Shown here one piece after another: positions 25,410 through 33,490 of a DNA stretch of 33,713 nucleotides; within the stretch, counting starts at the first letter, position 1, and each line of letters starts with the position of its first letter. Both the position numbers and the translations under genes were made by a program. The stretch spans positions 1 to 33,713 of the forward strand of contig CADEED010000035.1 in NCBI GenBank assembly GCA_902826225.1. Direction: 5' to 3'. The DNA comes from an uncultured Pseudomonadota bacterium (GTDB lineage: Bacteria; Pseudomonadota; Gammaproteobacteria; Steroidobacterales; Steroidobacteraceae). The notes below the pieces were generated by a model. That model was not told the DNA's origin, did no database searches, and saw only the letters and a program-made list of their open reading frames with translations.

Positions 25410-27484
25410 CCGGGGACGTCCGATTCGATGGGCAGGCTCAACGTGAATCGCGTGAGTCCGGCCGGGGTGCGGGCGGCCGTGATCGTCCCCCCGTGACGCT
25501 CGACGATCGATCGCGAGATCCACAATCCGAGGCCGAGTCCGCCCGGCTCGGGTTCATGCGTGCCGCCGCGCTTGAAGCGCTCGAAGATGTCCGCCGCGTC
25601 GCTGTCGGGAACTCCCGGGCCTTCATCCTCCACCCAGGCGCTGACGCTGTTGCCCTGCGTCTTCGCGCCGACGCGGACGACGCTGCCCTCGGGCGCGAAC
25701 TTGCTCGCGTTCGCGATCAGGTTGACGAACACCTGCGTGAGGCGCGGGGCGTCGCCCTGCAATTCGGCGTCTTCGGGGATTTCGACTTCGAGCGTCTGCC
25801 GGCGTTGCAGCAGCAGCGATTCGACGAGGCCGCGCGCATCGTCGACGACGTCGCGGATTGCGATCGACTGCCGGCGCACGTCGAGCTGCCCTGCCTCGAT
25901 GCGCACGCTTTCGAGCAGGTTGTCGATGAGGCGCGTGAGCCGCAACGAGCCGCGCTCGAGCGACAACACGAGCTCCTCGAGCTCGGCCGGGGACTTCGAT
26001 TTGAGTCCCTCGCGCAGCAGCTCGATGGAGGCGAGCTGCGCCGCGAGCGGCGTGCGGAACTCGTGGCTGACGTTCGCGAGCACCGTGTCGCGCGCGCGGC
26101 GGACGCCTTCGAGCTCGGTTTCGTCGCGCATGACCTGCACCTGCAGACCGTCGACGATGCGCGAGCTCGTGATGACGGTCTGGCGATTGCCCGAGCGCGT
26201 CTGCAATTGCTCGACAGCCGTCGCGGTGCCCGACTGCCGCGCGCGCAGAATCGGGCATGCGGTGGTCGTACAGGGGCGCGAACCACTCGCGGCACCGGGC
26301 AAGGCGCACGGCTTCAGGACGTCACCGCAGAACTTGCCGATCACATCCGCCGCAGCCACCCCGAGCAGGCGCGCCGCCTGCGGATTGAGGTAGCGGATGA
26401 TCCGTTCCTGGTCGACGGCGTACACGCCTTCGACGACCGCCTCGAGCACCACTTTCGCCTGCGCGTCGCGGGTCCGCAGCTCGGAATTCAGGTCGACGAG
26501 ATTGCGGCGCATGTCGTTCATCGTGCGCGCGAGCTGTCCGATCTCGGCCGGTCCGGCGGTCGGGATGGACGTGGCGAAATCGCCCTGGCCGAGCCGGACT
26601 GCCGCCTCGGTGAGCGCTTCGGCCGGCCGTGTGACCCGCCTGCCGAGCAGGACCCCCGCGACGACCGCCAGCACCGCGAACACGATGGCCGTGACGATGA
26701 GCCGCCAGACGAGCGCGCTCACCGCGCTGTCGGTCTCCTTCGAAGACGCCGTCGTTTCGATGAGCGCGATACCCTCGCCCGTCGATGAGAAGACGGGAAA
26801 GCTCGACGCGTACAACCCCAGCTTCGAAATGCGCTGCACGGCGAAGCGGCCGTCGGCGAGCGCCTGCGAATGCAGGGAGGTGAACTCGTTGTCCGGCAAG
26901 GCATTGAATGCGCGGTAGTTGAGCAGCCTCACCGGCAGACCGCTGTGTTCCGTGAGCTCCTTCGCGAGGTGGTCGTCGAGCAGGTGAACCACCAGCACGC
27001 TGAACGACGCGTGCTGCGCCGGCAACTTCGCGACGGCGCCGACCACCGAGAATTGCGTGCCCGGTGGCACGGCCATGAAGCGTTCGCCCTGTTCTTCCGC
27101 GATCGCGAACACCTGCGGCCACGGCAGCTCGATGCCGCTGGCGGCGACGAGCTGCGCGCCATCGAACACCGCGCAGGCATCGAGCCCGGCGGTATCGCAG
27201 AAGCGGCGCAGGAATTGGGGCAGATCGTCGCGGCTCGACGCGCCGATCAGGCGGCGCAGCGGCGGTCGGTCGGCCAGCACGCGCGCGTGAGTCAGCGTGT
27301 CTTCCGCCATGCGCGTGATTTCCTCGCGCGAATTCGCGCCCGCGAGCTGCACGTGCAGCTTCTGCTGGCTGTCGGCCAGGCTGCGCAGCATGTCGATCGC
27401 GAAGTAGGAGATTCCGGCCGCGACGAGCAGGACCATCACGACGTTACTGGCCGCGAGCCACCAGCCGAGGCTGTTGCGCTTCAT
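25406..27484 (-). CDS. Membrane sensor histidine kinase with periplasmic sensor, HAMP and Cys-rich PAS domains
   Basis: The 692-residue kinase has TM1 (about 8-30), a periplasmic sensor of about 225 residues that looks like a Cache-type fold, TM2 (about 262-284), a HAMP (RRVTRPAEALTEAAVRLGQGDF), and a PAS domain (about 340-450) with four cysteines in GKFCGDVLKPC and CTTTAC. HisKA carries phospho-acceptor H474 (VSHEFRTPL), and HATPase_c has N588/N592, DEGPGV and GGLGLGL. The start overlaps the cysW stop as ATGA, and the end overlaps the response regulator likewise. Placement inside the sulfate operon suggests it senses anion supply or transporter activity, as PhoR does with Pst. The PAS cysteines could bind metal or sense redox state. 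Confidence 0.9.
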   Translation of the reverse strand: MKRNSLGWWLAASNVVMVLLVAAGISYFAIDMLRSLADSQQKLHVQLAGANSREEITRMAEDTLTHARVLADRPPLRRLIGASSRDDLPQFLRRFCDTAGLDACAVFDGAQLVAASGIELPWPQVFAIAEEQGERFMAVPPGTQFSVVGAVAKLPAQHASFSVLVVHLLDDHLAKELTEHSGLPVRLLNYRAFNALPDNEFTSLHSQALADGRFAVQRISKLGLYASSFPVFSSTGEGIALIETTASSKETDSAVSALVWRLIVTAIVFAVLAVVAGVLLGRRVTRPAEALTEAAVRLGQGDFATSIPTAGPAEIGQLARTMNDMRRNLVDLNSELRTRDAQAKVVLEAVVEGVYAVDQERIIRYLNPQAARLLGVAAADVIGKFCGDVLKPCALPGAASGSRPCTTTACPILRARQSGTATAVEQLQTRSGNRQTVITSSRIVDGLQVQVMRDETELEGVRRARDTVLANVSHEFRTPLAAQLASIELLREGLKSKSPAELEELVLSLERGSLRLTRLIDNLLESVRIEAGQLDVRRQSIAIRDVVDDARGLVESLLLQRRQTLEVEIPEDAELQGDAPRLTQVFVNLIANASKFAPEGSVVRVGAKTQGNSVSAWVEDEGPGVPDSDAADIFERFKRGGTHEPEPGGLGLGLWISRSIVERHGGTITAARTPAGLTRFTLSLPIESDVPG

Positions 27485-28353
27485 CGGCGGCGGTACCCGG
27501 AGCGCTCCACCAGCGTCTTGATGATCAGCGTGACGACGGCGAGCAGCGAGAGCATCGACGCCACTGCGAAGGCGCCGACGAAGTTGTACTCGTTGTAGAG
27601 GATCTCGATGTGCAGCGGCATCGTGGTGGTCAGCCCGCGAATGTTGCCCGAGACCACCGATACGGCGCCGAACTCGCCCATCGCGCGCGCGTTACAGAGG
27701 ATGACGCCGTACACGAGGCCCCAGCGGATGCGCGGCAGGGTAACACGGAAGAACGTGAGCCAGCCGCCGGCGCCCAGCGTGATCGCGGCCTCCTCCTCGT
27801 CGTTGCCGAGCTGCTGCATGAGCGGGATGAGTTCGCGCGCGACGTACGGAAACGTCACGAACATCGTCGCCAGGATGATGCCCGGCAGTGCGTATACGAT
27901 GCTGATGTCGTGATCCTGCAGCCAGGCGCCAAACCAGCCGTTGAGGCCGAACAACAGCACGTAGATCAGGCCCGACACGACCGGTGAGACCGCGAGTGGC
28001 AGATCGATCAGCGTGATCAGGAAGCTCTTGCCCTTGAACTCGAACTTCGCAATACACCACGCGGCCGTGATGCCGAACAACGTGTTGAGCGGGACGACGA
28101 CGGCCGCAGTGATCAGCGTCAGGCGGATCGCGGCGCGGGTATCGGGATCGGCAAACGCGCCGAAGTACGCCTCCCAGCCCTTCTCCAGCGCAACGGAGAA
28201 CACCGCCGCGAGTGGCGCCGCGAGCAATGCGCCCAGGAACACCAGCGAGACCGTGATGAGCAGCCAGCGCACCACGGTCGAGGTCCAGGTGTTGTGCCCC
28301 GGTCGCGACGACAGCTCGGCCGAGAGTTCGGTGTGATTGGCGGGCCCGGCCAT
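27481..28353 (-). CDS. cysW: Sulfate ABC transporter permease CysW
   Basis: The 290-residue inner-membrane permease has about six helices and the EAA loop QQLGNDEEEAAITLGAGGWLTF for contact with CysA. FEFKGKSFLITLIDLPLAVSPVVSGL and ARAMGEFGAVSVVSGNIRG are hallmarks of CysW. The N-terminal 20 residues are polar and unrelated to the family, so a later start cannot be excluded, but ATG 28353 is just 2 bp after the cysT stop. Its own TGA overlaps the kinase ATG (ATGA). This coupling of permease and sensor kinase is unusual. Confidence 0.92.
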   Translation of the reverse strand: MAGPANHTELSAELSSRPGHNTWTSTVVRWLLITVSLVFLGALLAAPLAAVFSVALEKGWEAYFGAFADPDTRAAIRLTLITAAVVVPLNTLFGITAAWCIAKFEFKGKSFLITLIDLPLAVSPVVSGLIYVLLFGLNGWFGAWLQDHDISIVYALPGIILATMFVTFPYVARELIPLMQQLGNDEEEAAITLGAGGWLTFFRVTLPRIRWGLVYGVILCNARAMGEFGAVSVVSGNIRGLTTTMPLHIEILYNEYNFVGAFAVASMLSLLAVVTLIIKTLVERSGYRRR

Positions 28354-28355
28354 GG

Positions 28356-29195
28356 TCAGCGACTCACCATCATGCGCCGGCGGCCCCACACCTGGATCAG
28401 GTTGATCGCGAGCAGCATCACGAACGAGATCGCGAGCATCACGCAGCCCAGGGCCGCGGCGCCCGCGTAATCGAACTCTTCGAGCCGGATCACGATGAGC
28501 AGCGGCGTGATCTCGGTTTTCATCGGCATGTTGCCGGCGATGAAGATGACCGACCCGTACTCGCCGACGGCGCGTGCGAAAGCCAGCGTGAACCCGGTCA
28601 GCAGGGCCGGCAGCACGGTCGGCACGATGATGCGCCGAAACACGTAGAACCGCCCGGCGCCCAGGGTCTCGGCGGCATCCTCGAGATCGCGCTGCACTTC
28701 GAGTATCGCCGGCTGCACCGTGCGCACGACGAACGGCATGCCGATCAGCGTGAGCGCGACCGTGATGCCGATCCACGTGTAGGCGACCTGGATGCCGAGG
28801 GGTTCGAGGTACTGTCCGATCCAACCGTTACCGGCGAATACGGTGGTCAACGCGATGCCCGACACTGCGGTCGGCAGCGCGAACGGCATGTCGATGACGG
28901 CGTCGATGAACTTGCGGCCGGGAAAATCGTAGCGCACCAGAGTCCATGCCAGCGCGAACCCGAACACCATGTTGACGCAGGCGGCCACCAGGGCGGCGCC
29001 GAACGACAGGCGATACGACGCCAGCGCGCGCGGGCTCGTGATCACGTCGACGAAACGGGCGAAGTCCATGCCCGCGGCCTTGAGGACGAGCGCCGACAAC
29101 GGCAGGAGCACGATCGCGCACAGAAAGAACGTCGTGAATCCGAGCGTGATGCCGAAGCCCGGGATCACGTTCGGTTCGCGCCGCATGGTTTTCAT
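28356..29195 (-). CDS. cysT: Sulfate ABC transporter permease CysT
   Basis: The 279-residue permease begins with a polar tail (MKTMRREPNVIPGFG) before the first helix. It has the family stretch FPGRKFIDAVIDMPFALPTAVSGIAL, the EAA loop QRDLEDAAETLGAGRFYVF and RAVGEYGSVIFIAGNMPMKTE, all typical of CysT/CysU. It forms the heteromeric membrane channel with CysW. ATG 29195 overlaps the TGA of cysA as ATGA; an internal ATG at 29186 is possible but less likely. The order cysA-cysT-cysW differs from the classic enterobacterial cysPTWA order. Confidence 0.93.
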   Translation of the reverse strand: MKTMRREPNVIPGFGITLGFTTFFLCAIVLLPLSALVLKAAGMDFARFVDVITSPRALASYRLSFGAALVAACVNMVFGFALAWTLVRYDFPGRKFIDAVIDMPFALPTAVSGIALTTVFAGNGWIGQYLEPLGIQVAYTWIGITVALTLIGMPFVVRTVQPAILEVQRDLEDAAETLGAGRFYVFRRIIVPTVLPALLTGFTLAFARAVGEYGSVIFIAGNMPMKTEITPLLIVIRLEEFDYAGAAALGCVMLAISFVMLLAINLIQVWGRRRMMVSR

Positions 29196-30973
29196 GCCGC
29201 CGCCTCGGCACGCAGCTGCGGCTCGCCCGAGCGGTAGACGAGCAGCACCGGCCAGCCCGGTTGCGCGGCCAGAAGCGAACGATACGCCGTGCCCGCATGC
29301 TCGATGTCGGTGATGCCGAGAACCAGCATTTGCGCCGCGCCGCTCGACAGCGTGCGCGTGAGCTCGCTGACGGTCTCTCCGATCGCGAGTTCCGTGCGCA
29401 TCTCGAGCCCGTGGCTGGACTGCGCCTCGGAGCGCGCGTCCAGCAGCGCGCGCATCGGGGCGGCGTGACCGGCCCCGGGCGGACCTTCCGGCACGATGCC
29501 GAGGTAGATGGCTTCCGCGGACACATGGCGCAGCAGGCTCGCCGACACGGCGAGCGTCGCGCGCCGCGCAGCTTCGTGTGTCCAGTGGATGAACACGCGC
29601 GTCGGGCTCGGCGCGTTCCGCGGCAGCACGAGCACTTCGTTCGCGCCGTTCCGAAGCAGCCATTCGACCGTCTTCGCCGCATCCGGCCCTGCGCTGATCG
29701 CCGCCACGCCGGTGAATGGCAACGGCGAGCCCGTCACTTCGGGCCCCTGCGCGATGGAACGCAGCACCACGCGCGTCTTCATGTTCGTCGACAGCTGCGC
29801 GAGCAGCGGCTCGTTCGCGAGCGCCGCGGCGGCGGCTTCCGTGGGCGCGCAGGCGAGGAAGCTCGACAGGGGCGTCGGCAGGACGTGCAGGCGCCGCGCG
29901 CCCAGAGCGACCTGGGCGCCGGTCTGCAACGGCAGGTCGCGACGCTCGGGTTGCGTTCGCGTCACTTCGAGCCGCGCATCGTTGGCGCCGCCCGGGCCGA
30001 GCAGCATCGCGGCGCTGGGTTCGTCGAGCAGCCGGACCCGCAGTCGTTCGAGCGCGCCGGTGAATACGATCTCCTCGACGGCACCCTTCGCGATGTAGTT
30101 CGACGAGAGGTGCTCGCGTGCCCCCGCGATCTCGACTTCCTCCGGGCGCAGCACGGCGACGACTTCGTGTTCACGACCGGCGGGCACACGCTCGGGACCC
30201 TCGGCGTTGACCGGAGTCGCCCCGAAGCGGATGCCGTCGGCGCTCTGTCGCGCGAGCAGCAGGTTGGCCGCGCCCAGGAACGTGGCGACGAAACGGGTGG
30301 CCGGCTGCGTGTAAAGGTCGTTCGGGTTCCCGACCTCGAGCAGGCGGCCATGATTCATGACGCCGATGGTGTCGGCGAGCGCGAACGCCTCTTCCTGATC
30401 GTGGGTGACGAGCACGGTCGCGATCCCGAGTTCGCGCTGCACGGAGCGGATGGTCCGGCGCAGCTCCTCGCGAATCTTCGCATCCAAAGCGCCGAACGGT
30501 TCGTCGAGCAGGAGCACCTGCGGCTTGTGGGCGAGCGCTCGCGCCACGGCGACGCGCTGCTGCTGGCCGCCGGAGAGCTGGCCGGGCAGTCGTTCGTCCA
30601 TGCCCTCCAGCGCGACGAGCTTCAGCAGCTCCTTGCGGCGCGCACGCCGGTCGGCGGCGCGCATGCGGCGCACGCGCAGGGCGAATTCGATGTTGTCGGC
30701 CACGGTCATGTGACGGAACAGCGCGTAGTTCTGGAACACGAGCCCCACGCCCCGATCCCGGGCGCGTACGTGCGTGACGTCCCGTCCGTGGAGCGAAATG
30801 CGTCCGTGGTCGATGCCCGTGAGGCCGGCAATGGCCCGCAAGAGGGTGCTCTTGCCGCTCCCCGACGGCCCGAGAAGCACGAAAAACTCGCCCTCCCCGA
30901 TCTCGATCGAGACGTCGTTGACGACCGGCTGTTCCTGATACCGCTTGGTGACTTGATCGAGGGCGATGGACAT
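29192..30973 (-). CDS. cysA: Sulfate ABC transporter ATPase CysA with C-terminal USP-like extension
   Basis: The 593-residue protein is far longer than usual CysA (about 350-365). Residues 1-235 are the ABC ATPase: Walker A GPSGSGKST (35-43), Q-loop at Q81, signature LSGGQQQR (133-140), Walker B VLLLDEP, and H-loop TH at 190-191. Residues about 235-365 are the TOBE/regulatory part. Residues about 370-593 are extra. From about 457 to 580 they show a beta-alpha pattern (TRVFIHWTHEAAR, AEAIYLGIVPEGP, IGETVSELTRTLSSGA, AQMLVLG, PVLLVY) that strongly resembles a universal stress protein domain. ATG 30973 was chosen from the ABC N terminus; no clear Shine-Dalgarno. It heads the five-gene operon and is preceded by three GTNACC boxes. 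Confidence 0.88.
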   Translation of the reverse strand: MSIALDQVTKRYQEQPVVNDVSIEIGEGEFFVLLGPSGSGKSTLLRAIAGLTGIDHGRISLHGRDVTHVRARDRGVGLVFQNYALFRHMTVADNIEFALRVRRMRAADRRARRKELLKLVALEGMDERLPGQLSGGQQQRVAVARALAHKPQVLLLDEPFGALDAKIREELRRTIRSVQRELGIATVLVTHDQEEAFALADTIGVMNHGRLLEVGNPNDLYTQPATRFVATFLGAANLLLARQSADGIRFGATPVNAEGPERVPAGREHEVVAVLRPEEVEIAGAREHLSSNYIAKGAVEEIVFTGALERLRVRLLDEPSAAMLLGPGGANDARLEVTRTQPERRDLPLQTGAQVALGARRLHVLPTPLSSFLACAPTEAAAAALANEPLLAQLSTNMKTRVVLRSIAQGPEVTGSPLPFTGVAAISAGPDAAKTVEWLLRNGANEVLVLPRNAPSPTRVFIHWTHEAARRATLAVSASLLRHVSAEAIYLGIVPEGPPGAGHAAPMRALLDARSEAQSSHGLEMRTELAIGETVSELTRTLSSGAAQMLVLGITDIEHAGTAYRSLLAAQPGWPVLLVYRSGEPQLRAEAAA

Positions 30974-31033
30974 GGGAGAACGGGCCAGCCAGTGCGTGGA
31001 GGAAAACGCCGCAGATGCTACCAGCGGACGGTA

Positions 31034-31061
31034 TTGGCCCCGGTAACCCACTGGTTACAAT
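31034..31061 (+). promoter_or_regulatory. Candidate sigma70 promoter of the MotA/TolQ-like gene
   Basis: TTGGCC (31034-31039) and TACAAT (31056-31061) are 16 bp apart, giving a start near 31068 and a leader of about 90 bases. The promoter lies on top of the GTNACC array, so a regulator bound there would be expected to block it while acting on cysA in the other direction. A second -10-like TACACT is at 31121-31126. Confidence 0.45.
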
Positions 31062-31069
31062 GAGGTCAC
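31042..31069 (-). promoter_or_regulatory. Three perfect 11-bp-phased GTNACC boxes upstream of cysA
   Basis: Read on the minus strand (towards cysA): GTGACC (31069-31064), GTAACC (31058-31053) and GTTACC (31047-31042), each exactly 11 bp from the next. The first two are embedded in a longer repeat, ATTGTGACC and ATTGTAACC. A weaker AGAACC follows at 31079. Because GTAAC and GTTAC are complementary, part of the array also reads as a palindrome (31043-31058). Geometry fits head-to-tail dimers of an OmpR/PhoB-type regulator, which this operon encodes. A -10-like CAATAC (31036-31031) or TAGCAT (31020-31015) follows. Function is inferred. Confidence 0.6.
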
Positions 31070-31158
31070 AATCGGTTCTAAGGCCGCGGAACTAAACGCC
31101 GGGGCTGCCGAACTAACGAGTACACTTTTCCACCGTCGACGGGAGCAGATTTTCAAGC

Positions 31159-32034
31159 ATGGCCACCGAGAACACCCCCGCCTATTCCGTGGACAAGACC
31201 ACCGCCGAGCGCCGCCAAGACCGGCCTCACTGGGTTCTCGACGACGCCGTCTACAGCATCAGCGCCCTGCTGCTGTCCGTCATCGTCATGCACAGCATCT
31301 GGACGCTCATCATCCGCCCGCGCGCGGAAGCGGTGCTCTCCCAGCGGGTGACCGTGACGAACACCCAGAACGTCAAGGCCCAGGTGCTCCAGCTGCGTTC
31401 CGTCTACGTCATCCTCAAGGATCACGAGCAGGAACTGTGCGTCATCCTGTGCATGTGGTCGCTGCTGTTGCTCGCGCGCCAGGGCCAGGAGACGCGCAAG
31501 AGCCGCGCCCTCCTCGACCGCGACTACGTGAAGATCGCCGACAACCAGGTCGTGCTGCCCGAAGACGCGCGCGTCTATTCGCGTCCTCTCGAAGCCTTGC
31601 CCAAGAACGAGCAGGACAGCTTCCTGCCCCGGCTGCTGATGGTCGCGTACAACCGTTTCGGCTCCACGCGCAGCGTGCAGGACGCGGCGGAGGCCGTGCG
31701 CGACGAGTGCGAGTTCGAAACCGCGAGCATGGACACCAAGCTGTCGATGGTCCGCTTCACCGCGTGGGCGATTCCGGCAGTCGGATTCGTCGGCACGGTG
31801 CGTGGCATCGGCGCGGCGCTCCAGGAAGCGCAGGGCGCGATGGGCGGTGACATCTCCGGCGTCACGATGGGGCTCGGCATCACGTTCAACGCGACGCTGA
31901 CCGCGCTCGTGGCCTGCATCATCGTCATGTTCTGGATGCACCAGCTGCAGCAGTACCAGGATCGCCTGGTGCTCGACTGCCGCACCTACGTCGACCGCGT
32001 CCTGCTCCGCAAGCTGCGCGTCGTCTCGAAGTAG
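31159..32034 (+). CDS. MotA/TolQ/ExbB proton channel family protein (orphan)
   Basis: The 291-residue inner-membrane protein has a first helix at about 30-52, a second at about 95-108, a cytoplasmic stretch, and the conserved MotA_ExbB core near the C terminus (AIPAVGFVGTVRGIGAALQEA and GVTMGLGITFNATLTALVA). That core forms the proton path in stator proteins. No ExbD/TolR/MotB partner lies next to it, and the following gene is a photolyase 15 bp away. It may pair with a partner elsewhere or work alone. It is divergent from cysA across 185 bp that hold the operator array. ATG 31159 follows GGGAGCAG weakly. Which machine it energises is unknown. Confidence 0.78.
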   Translation: MATENTPAYSVDKTTAERRQDRPHWVLDDAVYSISALLLSVIVMHSIWTLIIRPRAEAVLSQRVTVTNTQNVKAQVLQLRSVYVILKDHEQELCVILCMWSLLLLARQGQETRKSRALLDRDYVKIADNQVVLPEDARVYSRPLEALPKNEQDSFLPRLLMVAYNRFGSTRSVQDAAEAVRDECEFETASMDTKLSMVRFTAWAIPAVGFVGTVRGIGAALQEAQGAMGGDISGVTMGLGITFNATLTALVACIIVMFWMHQLQQYQDRLVLDCRTYVDRVLLRKLRVVSK

Positions 32035-32049
32035 GCGACGCGCACGTCG

Positions 32050-33480
32050 GTGCGCACACTGGTCTGGTTTCGCGGCAAGGACTTGCGCGTAGCAGATCAC
32101 GCGCCGCTGCGCGCCGCGCTGGACACGGCGAAGAACGGGCGCGGCTCGTTGATCCCGCTGTTCGTCCTCGACGACTACTTCTTCGCGCCGGAGGCGGCGC
32201 GGAGAATCCCGTTCCGCATGCAGTTCCTCGTCGAGTCGCTGCGATCGCTCGCCGCGAATCTCGAGCACCTGGGTTCCCGTCTGGTCGTGGTCGGCGGAAG
32301 CAGCGTCGAGGAGGTGCCGCGGCTCGCGAAACTCTGGGGCGTCGATCGCGTGGTCGCGCAGAGCTGGGTGGCGCCCGTCGGCCGCGCGCGGGATCGCCTC
32401 GTCATGCAAGGGCTCGAGGTGCCGCTCGAGCTCCACGACACCGAAACGCTGTGTCGGCCGGGCCGGCTGCGCACCGGCGCGGGCGACCCCTTCTCCGTAT
32501 TCACGCCGTTCGCGCGCGCGTTCGCCCGCGACATCGAAGTAGACGCGCCGATTCCCGCGCCGCGCTCGCTGCCGCCATTGCCCGCCGATGTGCGCACGCG
32601 CAGTACCGCGATTCCCACACTCGAGAGTCTCGGCATCACGCACAACCCGCGCGTGCAGCCGGGTGGCGAGCGCAATGCCCGCGAGCGGCTCAAGCGCTGG
32701 CTCGCGGGCGACGCCAAGGACTACGACGAGCTGCGCAATCGCATGGATCTCGACGGCACGAGCCGGCTTGGCGCGGATCTCAAGTTCGGAACGCTCTCGC
32801 CGCGCACGGTCTGGAATGCCGTCGATCGCCGGCTGCGGGAGCTCTCGCCCGACGCGTTGCGCGTCTACCAGAGCGAACTGCTGTGGCGCGAGTTCGCGCA
32901 CCACTCCTTGTTCGACCGGCCCTCGCTGCTGCGCACGCCGTTCCGCGAGAACTGGCGGAAGTTCCCGTGGCTCCACGACGAGGGCGGCTGGAGCGCATGG
33001 GTCGAGGGACGCACGGGCTACCCCATCGTCGACGCGTCCGCGCGCCAGCTCCTCGCCACCGGTTTCGTGCACAACCGCGCGCGCATGATCTCCGCGAGCT
33101 TCCTCACCAAGCACCTGCTCATCGACTTCCGGCGTGGCGAATCGCACTACTTCGACTGGCTCACGGACGGAGACTGGGCGAGCAACGACATGGGATGGCA
33201 GTGGTCCGCGGGCTGCGGCTGCGACGCACAACCGTGGTTCCGCATCTTCAACCCGGTGACGCAGGGCGAGAAATTCGATCCCGAGGGCGAGTACGTACGC
33301 ACGTGGGTGCCGGAGCTCGCGCGCATGCCCGCCAAGTACATCCACTCGCCCTGGGATGCGCCACCCGACGTGCTCGCCACGGCGGGCGTGCGGCTGGGAA
33401 CGAACTACCCGCGTCCGATCGTCCTACACGAGACGGCGCGCCAACGATTTCTCGCGACCGCCAAGCGGCACCTCGGCTAA
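32050..33480 (+). CDS. phrB: Deoxyribodipyrimidine photolyase (class I CPD)
   Basis: The 476-residue enzyme repairs UV-made cyclobutane pyrimidine dimers using light. The N-terminal antenna domain (about 1-170) begins LVWFRGKDLRVADHAPL. The helical FAD domain includes FGTLSPRTVWNAV, ELLWREFAHH, GRTGYPIVDASARQLLATGFVHNRARM, the NDMGWQW stretch and PWFRIFNPVTQGEKFDPEG, all class I photolyase signatures. GCGCDAQPWF replaces the commoner GTGTDAAPYF but keeps the FAD-site pattern. The start is a GTG at 32050, directly before the conserved LVWFR strand. It lies 15 bp after the MotA/TolQ-like gene and is probably co-transcribed with it. Confidence 0.92.
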   Translation: MRTLVWFRGKDLRVADHAPLRAALDTAKNGRGSLIPLFVLDDYFFAPEAARRIPFRMQFLVESLRSLAANLEHLGSRLVVVGGSSVEEVPRLAKLWGVDRVVAQSWVAPVGRARDRLVMQGLEVPLELHDTETLCRPGRLRTGAGDPFSVFTPFARAFARDIEVDAPIPAPRSLPPLPADVRTRSTAIPTLESLGITHNPRVQPGGERNARERLKRWLAGDAKDYDELRNRMDLDGTSRLGADLKFGTLSPRTVWNAVDRRLRELSPDALRVYQSELLWREFAHHSLFDRPSLLRTPFRENWRKFPWLHDEGGWSAWVEGRTGYPIVDASARQLLATGFVHNRARMISASFLTKHLLIDFRRGESHYFDWLTDGDWASNDMGWQWSAGCGCDAQPWFRIFNPVTQGEKFDPEGEYVRTWVPELARMPAKYIHSPWDAPPDVLATAGVRLGTNYPRPIVLHETARQRFLATAKRHLG

Positions 33481-33490
33481 TATCCCGGGC

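Noticed and set aside
31153..33345. 730-codon open frame on the minus strand
   Set aside because: Shadow of the MotA/TolQ-like gene and the photolyase, both of which have clear conserved motifs on the plus strand.
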